A stretch of DNA of 64,000 nucleotides from NCBI RefSeq assembly GCF_910594005.1, contig NC_057815.1, positions 68,834,052 through 68,898,051 of the forward strand. The letters are read 5' to 3'. The notes below the pieces were generated by a model. The model did not search any database. It was not told where the DNA came from and saw nothing but the letters and a program-made list of their open reading frames with translations. Below, piece after piece: positions 43,328 to 54,766 of the stretch. Each line of letters begins with the position of its first letter. Positions within the stretch are counted from its first letter, which is position 1. Source of the DNA: Cervus elaphus (Eukaryota; Chordata; Mammalia; Artiodactyla; Cervidae). The position numbers were made by a program, and so were the translations under genes.

Positions 43328-46300
43328 GTAAGGGGACTGGGTTGGGGGATGGGAGACTGTGGGTTCCTGTCATTCCAGGTACACACAGTGTATTGATGGG
43401 ACCGAGATGTAGGTCCTGAGGGGACTGCTGAGCCTACTGGTCCTCCTGGAGGCCTCTGCAGGTGGTGGGAATTTGTTAGGTCTGGGGGTAGAAGTCCTCA
43501 GCTGTGACTTTGGGCAGGGTTCTTAGCCCTCCTGGGCTGTGGGTTCCACCTGAATACCAGGACAGGGACCCACCTCAAGCTGCTCAGTGTTGTGAGGAAG
43601 GAATCAGTGATTCTGGGACATTTGGGCTGCTCAGACTGCTCAGACAGGATTGAGTTCTTGCTTTTCATACAGAGAAGAGGAGACTGACTCTGGTGGGTGG
43701 GGAAAGAGAGGGGAATAAGGATGAACAGGATGGAGAGTGAGGCGGGGGCCCATAGGGAATGGGTGAGTGAGAAGCAGACCTGAGTCAGACTCTGGCTGAG
43801 CAACTGACTAGCTGTGGGACCCTGGAGGACGCATGCCAGGCCTCCCCGTGCCTCCATCTCATCATCTGCAGAATGGGCCCAAGGATGCTGACCTTATCGG
43901 AGAGGGGCTGTGGATGAAAGGAAGAAATGTGCTTACTCTTCTCAGCTCAGCCCTGGCCTGGCCCCAGGCAGGGAGCCCAGAGGGTATGTGGGATCTAGTA
44001 CCTGACCTACTCCCGCAGTGAACATGTCTATTATGACAGGAAGGCCACAAACATGCCAAGTTCAGCTCTGCTGAAGGGAGCATTTTTGAGGAGGGCCCAG
44101 GATTGAGGACAAGGAAGGGAAAGTGACTGGAAGTGTGTGAGATTCTTCATCTCCCCTGCTGGCACCAGACTGGGTAGAAACTGCTCCCCCTGTGAGTGCT
44201 GGTGTTCAGCCTGTACACAGATGCCTCTGCTGTGCTAAGTCACTTCAGTCCTATCCAACTCTTTGCGACCCCATGGACTGTAGCCCGCCAGACTCCTCTG
44301 TCCATGGGATTTTCCAGGTAAGAATACTGAAGTGGCTTGCCATGTCCTTTTCCAGGGGATCTTCCTGACCCAGGGATTGAACGTACATCTCTTGTGGCTC
44401 CTGCATTGCAGGCAGATTCTTTACCGCTGGTGCCACCTGGAAAGCCCTCTCTCCTGGTGTTAAACTATGGACATACTCTGTACAGACTGTTCTACAGCCA
44501 TTTCACACATTCACACACAAACTCACACACACACAGGCACCACAAACCCAGCACACATACCACACACATATACCAGGTGGTCCCTTAGAACCTCCCCCAA
44601 CTTTACCAGCTAAAATTTTCATCCCAAGTAAAGCCCCCAGTTTCCTGCTCCCCGCATCCCTGATGATTGACCTGTGTCTCTGTCTTAAGAGTCATTGTAC
44701 TTAGTCATTCAGTCATGTCTGACTCTTTGTGATCCTTTTGAACCATAAGCCACCAGGCTCCTCTGTTCATGGGATTTTTCAGGCAAAAATACTGGGATGG
44801 GTTGCCATTTCCTCCTTTGGAGGATCTTGCCAATCCAGGGATCAAATCCTGGTGTCCTGTGTCTCCTGCATTGCAGGTGGATTCTTTATCCATTGAGTTA
44901 TCAGGGAAGCCCCTAAGGATCATTAAACATTTCAAATTTCCCTGATCACCCTCATTACACAGATGAGCAGAGAAGCTGAGTGCCTAGATATCCAAGACTG
45001 TAAGTCTGGGCCCCTCTGCTTCCAAAGGAAGAAAGGGAAGGAGGCAGAGGGAGGAGAAAGGGCTGAGGGTGTGGGAGGAGGTGTGGAGCATGGGGAGGAG
45101 GGTTACCCTAGGGCAGGGGACAAGTCCCTTGGCTCCTGGATGAAAGGCACTAGGGGCCCAGAACCAGGTAGACTGACACCTCGGGATCATGGGGATGAGG
45201 GCCATCTTTCTCACCTGGCCTTGGGGGAGCTTTGTGAGCAGGAGTGTGTCTGACTAGCTGTGCCCACGCCCAGCCCAGCCCGGGACCTGGGAGTATCAGG
45301 AACAGCACAGGGAGGTCCAGGAACCCTGGACCTGGAGCTAGAGGGAGGGAAGTTGAGAAATAGGATGTGAGCCCACCAATGTCAGGAGCTTGTACCTTGT
45401 CCCTTATCCTGGGGACAAAGAGGACCTCCAGGAGGGCTTTAGGTATGGGAGGGACAAGGTTCAGTCTTTGGGTACAGGTCCCTGTGGCTGCATTTGGGGT
45501 TTCTACTCTGTCGAGGGTTTAGGGGGTAGACTGATAATGGCAGGGAGTAGCCACAGTCTACATGAGGGGTCACAAAATTATGCCCCATGAACCAAACCCA
45601 GGTGACTGGTTATTTTTGTATTTGCACAACCCATGAGCTAAGAATGGTTTTTACATTTTAAATGATCTTGTATCTATGTAATATCTTCCAAGTTGCCTTT
45701 TGAGCTGAATGGGAAAGTCTAACATATTTACAATCTGTCCCTTTAGGTAAATGATTGCCTCCCCTGGTCTAGGGAGGCTGAGGGTAGGTGGAGAGAAGGA
45801 ACCTCTTTCCAGACATAGTAGGAGATGGGTCTCCTGGGCAGGATTTAAAGGCTGACAGGAGATAAAGGGCTTTCAGTGGGAGAGTGAACACCATACTTAC
45901 ATTGAACAGCTGGTTAACACTGGATGTAAAATATGCATTTGGGGGAGGGGCAAAGAAGTGGCCAGAGAGGTCAACTAGGGCCTGTCACCATGAGCTCAGG
46001 GCAGAGATACCAATAGTTTCCAATGGGTTACTTGTTTATTGTTTCCTTTCCTCTCCTCTGTAACTCTCACACCGGAAGGTAAGTTCCATTCAAACAGTTG
46101 GTCTTGTTCTCAGCTGTGTTTCCAGCTCCTAAAAGAGTTGAAGTGAATGAATATTTATTGAATGAATGAATGAATATTAGGAGCATGATGGAGCCCAAAT
46201 AGTAGAACTGAATGCCAGATCCCGTCCTAGTAGCTTGCTGTGTGAGCTTAGCCAATTTGCATACTGTCTCTGGGCTTGGTAAAGTGGGGTGATACATTTT

Positions 46301-49300
46301 CCCACTTGATATTATGAGGTGAAAGAAATCTCTTTCCTAAGTGACTGAAAAGACTCCCAAGTTTGGGTTTGGAGTAAGGGGGATGGTGAAGTGCAGGGAA
46401 GTCTTTCTGGTCAAGGGTAAATGACCAAAATGTGTTTTTTTCCTAACTTTTTTTTTCTGGTTAAAGCTAATATTTGCTCTTGTAACACATTCAAACAAAA
46501 TGTGTCCAAAGTGAAAGATGTCCCCTAAATCCAACCCTGTGGGGAGCCACTAATAACAACTTGATTTGATTCTCTAGAACTGGCTTTCTGAAAGTGGGAA
46601 AATCCAATACAGATTTTTAATTTTGCCCCAGGGCAGAGACCTAACTGGGTCATTTTCTTCTTCAAATTAAAAATTTGTAGTGAAAAAATAAGTAAATAAA
46701 ATTTTTAAATTAATTTGTTTATTTTAATTGGAGGCTAATTACCTTACAATATTGTGGTGGTTTTTGCCATACATCGACATGAATCAGCCATGGGTGCACG
46801 TGTGTCCCCCCTCCTGAACCCCCTTCCCCCCTCCCTCCCCACCCCATCCCTCTGTGTTGTCCCAGAGCATCAGCTTTGAGTGCCCTGCTTCAGGCATCAA
46901 ACTTGCACTGGTCATCTGTTTTACATGTGGTAATATATGTGTTTCAATGCTATTCTCTCAAATCATCCCACCCTCGCCTTCTCCCACAGAGTTCAACAGT
47001 TCTTTATATCTATGTCTCTTTTGCTGTCTTGCATATAGGGTTGTTGTTACCATCTTCCTAAATTCCATATATATGCATTCATATACTGTATTGGTGTTTC
47101 TCTTTCTGACTTACTTCTCTTTGTATAATAGGCTCCAATTTCAACCACCTCAGTTGAGCTGACTCAAATGTGTTCTTTTTAATAGCTGAGTAATATTCTA
47201 TTGTGTATATGTACCACAACTTCCTTATCCTTTCATCTTCCAATGGACATCTAGGTAGCTTCCATGTCCTAGCTTATTGTAAACGATGCTGCAATAAACA
47301 TTGGTGTACATGTGTCTCTTTCAATTTGGTAAATAAAATTGACGTCAAATTCCTGACCATCTTTTCCCAGTGGCATCCTTTCTCCATCCTCCAGATTTGA
47401 GACAGTCAGCTCCAGGAGAGCAGGCATTTTTGTCTGCTGTTCTTCTTGGCTGTACCACCAGCACCTGGCACATCACAGGTGCTCTGTGGGAAGTGAACAT
47501 CTGTGAGCCTCAACTTACTTTATCCAGATTCTGTATTTTACTACTGTTCAGACTAAGTCCAGAGTGCCTTCCTCCTGGAAGCCTGCCAGGAAAGAGCCCA
47601 GCTACCCTTCTTCCAAAAGGAATAGAAGTGGAAGCTGACCTTCTAAAGGAATTTGATTGCATGGTGTCAGGAGGAGAGAAGGGGGCTGGAAGGGGCAATA
47701 TTCCCTGGAAATTAGGCTCCATTGGTATCATAACACCTAACTCTTGAGATGAAACCAGGTTAGCCTGTGGTAGGGACTGAGAATCATAGATCAGATGGAA
47801 ATTCCTCATCAGGCCCAGTCCTAGCCCTGTTGCACCCCCAAACTACAGATCAGTCAAGTGTTGACCTCTTCAACCTTCCTTCAGTAGGAAAGGGCATGGC
47901 AGGCAGAGGAAACTGAATGAGCAAAAGCTAAGAGGTCAAAGGAGCTCAGGCCATCAGAGGGGTACTGAGCAGCTTAGTGTAGCTGGAGCTAGGGGGCCTC
48001 TGCATGAGCTAGGCTGGAGTAAGTTTCTTGAGGAGACTGAATGTCAGGCTGAGTTGCTTGGGCTGTGCCTCAAAGTTATGAGAAGTTTAAGTAGAGGGAG
48101 GAATCTAGTGGGATTTATCCACGGAAAGATGGACAACGAGTGTACAGAAGGAGGGCTGGGCAGAAAGAATGTCTCCATTTCTCTGAGGTCCCAAAGAATG
48201 ATAACTAGAAATAATTTATGCAGTCACTGGGCATACTGGGAATTTATTGAGAACCTGGGAAAGAAAGACTTCTTAACAGACAGGGAGGGAAAGGGAAGGG
48301 AAAACCAGAGTGAATGAGACGGCATGGTACAGTGGGAACAAGTGAGTTTGGAGTTAGTCCTGGTGTCAAATCCAGGGTCCCAGTGTGGCACATCCTGGAC
48401 TGCATTTTCTCCTCCTTGGAGTACTGGGGAGGCTGACCTGTTCCCCCTGGAGTGAGGGCTGGACAGGACAGTGCTGCTAGTGCTGGGCATATGGGGAGAG
48501 CGCATCCTTCACCCTGGCCATCAGTACCCACTAATGCTCCTGCTTCCCTTCCCAGCCTTCATCTGCTATGTGGTCTTCATAGGCCTCCTTTTCACAAGAT
48601 TCTGGATCTTCCCTATCCTGTATGCCACCTGGTGGTACCTGGACCGAGACACGCCACGGCACGGAGGCAGGCACATCCAGGCCTTCAGGTCATGGATCTT
48701 ATGGAAGTACATGAAAGATTATTTCCCCATCTCAGTGAGTAATGGAACTATCTGGGGTGTGACCAGGACTGTAGTGCCCCACGTGTCCATGGGGAAGTGT
48801 GATCCTGTGTGCAGTGAGTGGGGTACTGGGCTGGGAGAGACCGACCAGGCTTCCACCACTATGTGGCCTGGAAGAGAGTCCAGCCTCTCTCTGCCCATGG
48901 TTTTCCATCTGCAGAGATGTACGGCCGATATGAGAATTGATGAATGAATAAGATTTGAAGGAGTCTTGTGGGCCATCTAGTGTGACACACATATGTAACT
49001 TACCTGCACCTCTCAGCAGCCATGCTTGAGGGTGCAGGTAATAAAGTCATGTCCTTCGAGACCTTCTGGCCTTAGAGTTCATCATATAAGGAGACAGGCA
49101 CCCAGGAGAGAGGAAGGTATGACCAAGGTCACACAGGAAGTTCTTTTACTAGCTTTACAATTAGTGCATTTCTGGGTAGAAAAGCAAAACAGAGAGCCCT
49201 GAACTGGTTCTCAGGTTTTATCCTGTTGCAATCTGGGTATGGTATGCATTCTTGGAAAGCCTTTCCTGTTCTGATCTCAATTTATACATGTATCCCCTCA

Positions 49301-52300
49301 GCAGTCTGCTCCCTCCTACTCTGGGTGCCTCTGATTCTCTGACTCAGGGCTCCTCGTGGCCATTGTGAAGTCCTGACCACAGACCCAAAGATCAGTCCTG
49401 ATGGAAGAAAACTTATTGATTTGACCAACTCCATTCTGCCCTTTTCTTTTTCACAGAGAGAATAAACTCAGTCTGTAATCAGCGAGGAAAGGATGGCTCA
49501 TTGACCAAATAGGGTAGGGAAGGCAGAAGGGAAACAGAGTGCCAAGCAAGGGCAGGCAGCTGTCCTCTGCACACAGGAGAGAAGAAATATATGGAGTATA
49601 TTGTTTGGGCCTGGGCAGAATAAGTTCTAATACCATGTGTGCAACCTACCTACTGCACACCTTATTGAGTATAATAAAATAACCTTTCTGAGCCTCCATT
49701 TCTTCATAGGTAGAGATGATACAGCATACATCATTGGGTTGTGTGGATCCCATGAGACATCAGGTCATCCTGGAGACCTCAGGACAGCATCTGGCTCTCT
49801 TTACAACTGGAGTTACTGTCAAATGCATGACTGGGGAAAAAAAAAAATGATGCTGAGAAATTCTGTGCCTGTCCTTTGCACCCCCTTCCTTCCTTCCTTC
49901 GTGAGGTTCCAGGGGTATTTATTTCTCAGCCCTAAAACTATTGACAGTGGTGGGACATCGAACTTGATTTGCAGAAATTCCACCTGCACAGTGTTCAGGA
50001 TTGTTGCCCACTGGAGTCTTTTGGCATTGCCGTATCCATAGGAGGGGCAGTAGCACCAAGTAGCCAGCAGAGATATGACATGCACTTTGCCTCACCTGGC
50101 CTGGGCTGGGGGCCTGCAGATTTTAGACCTAACCACCTCCCAGGAGACCCTTCAACATGTCCACACATATTTGTAGTACAGGTCCTTCAGGGATCTTGGG
50201 GAGGACAACATTTTTGTGGCCCCAGGTATGGAGCCCCCTCTCTGTTGCTCCCCCACATTCACAAGCCTCTGCACTCTGTGTCAAATGAGCATTTCTGAAC
50301 TTCCTTCAATTCTTACTGACTTAATGACCTAAAGTCTATTGATAGAATTATAAGCAATTTTAGAAATTTAGAATTTAATTTAGAATTATAAGCAAATTTA
50401 TATTATAAGCAATATAATATTGCTTATAATTATTATATTTTAATCACTTATATTTATATATTATAATTATTATATTTAAAATTATAATTATTAAATATTG
50501 CTTTATATTTATATATTATAATTATTATATTTTTAATTGTTTATAATTATCATATATTATAAGCAATTTAGAATTATAAGCAAATTTAGAAAACTATTTT
50601 AGCATACTGGATCTTTCTAAGTATACCCTATGGCCTCCCTAAAGAGCTAATGGTGGAGAATCAGGCAATGTTTCCCCTAGGACAAATTGCCTCCACCTCA
50701 TCCTGATGATAAGTCCAGGAGCTGGGTTTCTTTGTGAAGATTTCGTTATCCTGGAGCAGCAGTGTCTACACAGGCCAAGGCCTGAGCAAGGGTGCAGTGC
50801 TGTGGGCAGGCTGTGAACTGGTACCAGGAAGTGCTGCAGACTTGGCATGACACACCCCTGACCCTCCCCACCCACACCTGTGGGCATCACTAGAGACTTC
50901 ATGCCCCTCCTCCAAGCCCCTACCTTCAGCACCCTGGGGTGTCTTACACTGAGTCACAGGGACTCAGAAGTTCAGCCCTCCATCTGAGACAGGACCCCAG
51001 CTGCCACAGTCCTTGGAGAGATGCTCACTCCCTCCAGTGATGGCTCCTTCATTCTGGGTGGGCTCTGCCCGGGACAAGGTCTCTCTTTACATATGACAGG
51101 GGCTTGTGTCCCCGTCACCCTCCCAGAAGTCCTACCTCTGCCTTGGGCAGGAGGCCTCCCTTCCCTGGTGGACTGTATTGGCTTCATCCCTTCATGAGTC
51201 CGCTCTCTCTCCCTCTTCATTCCACGGTCTCCCAGAGCATCTCCTCTGCTCCAGGCCTGCAGTGGGGACAACGATTCTCAGACAGGCCGTCTCTAATCTC
51301 AGGACACTCACATGGGGTTGTGATAGCACTTGGGCACAGGGGAGACATAGAAGAGATCAGCACAGAAAGTCAGAACAGAGACTGGGGAGGGCACAAGAAG
51401 CAGCCCCGATTCACGAGGCTGCTGTCCCTGCAGCTGGTCAAGACTGCTGAGCTGGATCCCTCCCGGAACTACCTCGCTGCCTACCACCCCCACGGGATCA
51501 TGGGCATTGGAACTGTTACCAACCTGTGCACTGAGGCCACTGGCTTCTCCTCGATCTTCCCTGGCATCCGCCCACATCTTATGACACTGAACATGTTTTT
51601 CCAGGTCCCCTTCATCAGGGATTACATCATGTTAGGGGGTAAGTCTTCCGACCATTGGATTGCCCAGGTATACGAGGGCTGGAGACATCAGGGGGGTTTT
51701 TAGGAAGGGCTGCCAACAATCAGAACTTCCTCTAAGAGCATGTATGTTAGAAAAGGAGGTTAGATACAAGAAAGCACTTCCCACAGTTCTATGCCCAGCA
51801 ATGAGCTCGGTGAGGGGTTGTGTGGAGAGAAAGGACTCCGTCCCAGTCCTCAGGGAACTCCCAGCTGGGAGAGGGGAGCCCAGGGTACACCGCCCACCCC
51901 CCCACAGTCCCTGCCCGCTTTATCCTGTATCTCTGACCACCATCCTCTCTCCGCAGGGCTGGTCTCAGCAGACAAGGAGAGTGCTGCTCACATTCTGAGC
52001 AGGGAAGGAGGCGGCAACCTGCTGGGCATTGTTGTTGGGGGCGTCCAGGAGTCACTGGACGCCAGGCCTGGAGCCTACAAGCTGGTGCTGTGGAACCGCA
52101 AGGGCTTCATCAGGCTCGCCCTGACGCACGGGTATCAAGGAGAGGGCTCTTAGTTCAGCTGGAGGTTGACAAAGGTTGTATTTTGCTGGAAAGACTGAGA
52201 GATTAATGTAAATCCTATTTTGGCAAGAGATGCTCAGTCCATTCACAGTGAAGATTCTGTCTTGGTGATAGATGTACTATGCTGTGCTATGCTTAGTCAC

Positions 52301-54766
52301 TCGGTAGTGTCCAATTCTTTGTGAGCCTATGGACTGTAGCCCACCAGGCTCCTCTGTCCATGGAGATTCTCCAAGCAAAAATACTGGAGTTGGTTGCCTT
52401 GCCCTCCTCCAGGGGATATACCCAGGGATCAAACCCACATCTCCCACATTGCAGGCATTCTTTGCCATCTGAGCCACCAAGCCCTAGATGTATTGTGTCA
52501 TGCCCAAAAACCCAGAGAAGATTCTAGAAGTGACTTGGTGATCAAACGGACTAGATGTGAAGGGTCATAATGCCCACAGTTGGCATTAGATCTGAGACCT
52601 AAGGCTTCTGTGAGAATAGTGTTTGTGTAGTAGCTTTTAAGCTTTAGCTGTTCTCCTACCCTGAAGCACTCTTAAAGAATATAAGCTAGCTGGGGCAGAA
52701 GAGATTTTTCAAGAAAGTTTGAAGATGTTTTCAATCAGAGAGGACTCTCTGCAGCATTCTGGTTTCCCTGTCATGGTATAATGGGGAGGTGATGGCCCCA
52801 AGAGGAGCCAGTAACTGCTTGAGTCATAAAGCAAGGCTGTGGCAGGTCTGAGAGACACCCGAGGCCTCCTAATTTTGGTCCATGGTTCTGTCCTCTGCTC
52901 CAGCTCCCACTCACTATGTCCTTACAGGAAGCTAGTGACCAACTTGTGCCTCCTTGCCTCTCCACATGCCCTCTCTCTTGTCTCCCTCTAGGGCAGCTCT
53001 GGTGCCTATCTTCTCCTTTGGGGAGAATGACATGTTTGACCAGATTGAGAACTCTCCTGGCTCCTGGTTGCGCTGGTTCCAGGAACAAATTCTGAAGATC
53101 GTGGGAGCTTCCATTCCACTCTTTTATGGCCGTGGTGTTTTCCAATACAGTTTTGGTCTTATGCCCTACTGCCGGCCCATCAACACTGTAGGTAAGCCAA
53201 GACCCAGGCTGGGAGGGGTTGGGTTACAGGGCAAGGGACTTGGGCTTGGGCTAAAGGGGAATGGAAATGGGCCAGACACATCCTTGTCCTCCTGGAGTTC
53301 AGGTTCTATACTGGGAAGTGGACATATAGGCAAGTAACCCAGATGAAAGGCATCTGAGATGAGAAGAGTAACAGGGGCATAAAGACAAGTTGCCATTACT
53401 GATAACTGAGCACCTGCTGTGCCAGGCACTGCATTGGCTCCTTCTATGCAGCTGCTCAGTTGTCCTTACAACCTTGGAAGCAAAAACTATCATCCTCATT
53501 TTACTGATCGCAAAATGAGACCTATAGAAGGTAAATCATTTCCAAAAGATGACCTTGCATGTGAGTAACACAATTGAGATTTGAGTCAGGATCGACTTGA
53601 CTTTTACTATGCCAGAGGAAGGAGTTTTTACCTCTGAGAAGACAATCCCATAAGGCTTACTAGAGAAGATGGATATAAGGGCAGTGCACTCCAGGTCTGT
53701 TAGAACGGTGTATAATAGCAATCATCAGGCTATGAAGGAGAGCCTGAAGGAATTTCCTATAAATAATGGGCATGGGCTTTAGTGCATGGATTTAACACCA
53801 TCTTTTCAGTTATTTGGTCATCTCATTTGCTCTCCTCTTGGATTCCAACTATCTTCCAATGGCAAAGCTTGTAATGAGAGGTCTGTTTATCTCCATTCAC
53901 CCAGTTACCTTTAGTTGAGTCCAGGCAGTCAAGAGTTTCCCTGGATCTGGGGGTAATATTTTCAGGAATGTTATAGGGCTGCTGCCTCCATATGACTCTG
54001 AAGAGAAGACATGACAGCTGCTTTCTGAGCCAGATAGAACCGAGGAAGGAAGTTGATAGGGCCTCCTATTTCCTCCTTAGAATGGGGGGCACTGCCCTCT
54101 AGCATAGCAGGAGAGAAGGAAGTAGGGTGCTTGGGGTGTGGGCCACCTCCTCCCAGACATTTGGGCGTGTCCAATCATGGCATCTGAGACTCCCAGGTTC
54201 ACATGTCCCTGAGACTAAGAGCACATTCCCAGGGCTTACAACCTGACACTGATTCTGCCTAGCTGTGTGACATTAAACAAGTTACTTAACCTCCCTGAGT
54301 TTAACACCTCAGCTGAAAAACAGGAGTAAAGCAAGTTCTATCCTTTTAGGATTGCTAGAGGATAAAAAGAGATCATGCATTAAAGTATCTAATACATTGC
54401 CTAGCAAGAGGTCATGCAGCCTGTGACATTTTATCATCAGAGCTTGGAGTTGCCCTAATAGCTAGATTAGGTCACCCAAAATACAATTGGAAGGGAGGCA
54501 GTATAGGCACCTTCCAGCAGGTGTGACCACCGGCACGGGGTCCTGCCCCATGGGATCCTGGGACTCCAGTGGTTCCTGCTCTTGGCCACCACTCACCTCT
54601 GTGTCTTGCAGTGGGGAAGCCCATCGAGGTGCAGAAGACACCACATCCTTCCCAGGAGGAGGTGGACAGGCTGCACCAGCACTACATGAAGGAGCTGGAA
54701 AACCTCTTTGAAGCCCACAAGCTCAAGTACAACGTCCCCAGAGACAAACACTTGGAGTTCTGCTGA
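43237..54766 (+). CDS. MOGAT2: Monoacylglycerol O-acyltransferase 2 (copy C), six exons, intact
   Basis: Joins 43237-43327, 48556-48734, 51434-51638, 51957-52131, 52992-53191 and 54612-54766: 1005 nt, 334 residues plus TGA, the length I recall for human MOGAT2. All five introns are GT-AG and no exon carries a stop or frameshift. The family enzyme sits in the ER membrane and transfers acyl from acyl-CoA to 2-monoacylglycerol, giving diacylglycerol for triglyceride resynthesis. Visible DGAT2-family marks are a hydrophobic N-terminal part (about residues 19-59), YFP at 86-88, catalytic-type HPHG at 108-111, and the long conserved block from RKGF (206-209) to FGE (226-228). The ATG has a good Kozak context (A at -3, G at +4). 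The protein follows human MOGAT2 far more closely than MOGAT3 or DGAT2, but whether this is the true orthologue or a ruminant paralogue cannot be told from one window. Confidence 0.93.
44230..44450 (-). mobile_element. Bov-tA SINE
   Basis: Antisense copy: AACTCTTTGCGACCCCATGG to CTTTACCGCTGGTGCCACC. In copy C intron 1. Confidence 0.9.
44698..44915 (-). mobile_element. Bov-tA SINE
   Basis: Antisense copy: CAGTCATGTCTGACTCTTTG to GAGTTATCAGGGAAGCCCC. In copy C intron 1. Confidence 0.9.
46704..47328 (-). mobile_element. 5'-truncated L1 with 12-bp target duplication
   Basis: Antisense L1 tail (GGAGGCTAATTACCTTACAA to CAGCATCGTTTAC on the - strand). GTAAATAAAATT flanks it at 46692-46703 and 47329-47340. 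Copies B (near 18848) and B' (near 23285) keep the empty site. Confidence 0.93.
48556..48734 (+). CDS. MOGAT2: MOGAT2 copy C exon 2
   Basis: 179 nt encoding residues 31-90, including hydrophobic FICYVVFIGLLFTRFW, then WWYLDRDTP, and ending KYMKDYFPIS with the YFP motif. Acceptor CCCAG ends at 48555; donor GTGAGT begins at 48735. Confidence 0.95.
50335..50600. repeat. AT-rich palindromic sequence in intron 2 of copy C
   Basis: Almost pure A/T with repeated AATTATAAGCAA words in both orientations, including a perfect inverted repeat at 50402-50430 (14-bp arms, 1-bp centre). Confidence 0.85.
51434..51638 (+). CDS. MOGAT2: MOGAT2 copy C exon 3 (HPHG catalytic motif)
   Basis: 205 nt beginning LVKTAELDPSRNY, with HPHG at residues 108-111 and ending RDYIMLG. 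Acceptor CTGCAG ends at 51433; donor GTAAGT begins at 51639. The residues after HPHG are IMGIG where the human MOGAT2 I recall has VLAVG. Confidence 0.95.
51957..52131 (+). CDS. MOGAT2: MOGAT2 copy C exon 4
   Basis: 175 nt covering GLVSADKESAAHIL, the glycine-rich GGGNLLGIVVGG and RKGFIRLALTHG. Acceptor CCGCAG ends at 51956. Donor GT at 52132 is intact; it is the dinucleotide lost in copy A. Confidence 0.95.
52278..52490 (-). mobile_element. Bov-tA SINE
   Basis: Antisense copy in copy C intron 4: CAATTCTTTGTGAGCCTATG to TTGCCATCTGAGCCACCAAG. Absent from copy A intron 4. Confidence 0.9.
52992..53191 (+). CDS. MOGAT2: MOGAT2 copy C exon 5
   Basis: 200 nt encoding AALVPIFSFGEND, then GRGVFQYSFGLMPY and the start of the INTV segment. 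Acceptor CTCTAG ends at 52991; donor GTAAGC begins at 53192. Confidence 0.95.
53400..53570 (+). repeat. MIR element in intron 5 of copy C
   Basis: GAGCACCTGCTGTGCCAGG to GATGACC. It is the partner of the copy A element at 10005-10170. Confidence 0.7.
54612..54766 (+). CDS. MOGAT2: MOGAT2 copy C exon 6 and stop
   Basis: 155 nt beginning VGKPIEVQKTPHPSQEEV and ending DKHLEFC-TGA. Acceptor TTGCAG ends at 54611. No AATAAA was found in the following 1 kb, so the 3' end of the transcript is unplaced. Confidence 0.95.

Noticed and set aside
48471..48555. In-frame sequence upstream of copy C exon 2
   Set aside because: It could suggest a longer exon or an internal start, but the acceptor at 48555 gives the exact phase needed to join exon 1.
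49819..50298. Frames on both strands in copy C intron 2
   Set aside because: The sequence is intron shared in part with copy A (around 5280-5470), and the frames are not conserved there.
51104..51433. In-frame extension upstream of copy C exon 3
   Set aside because: The frame is open into intron 2 by chance. The CTGCAG acceptor at 51433 and the total of 334 residues fix the exon start at 51434.
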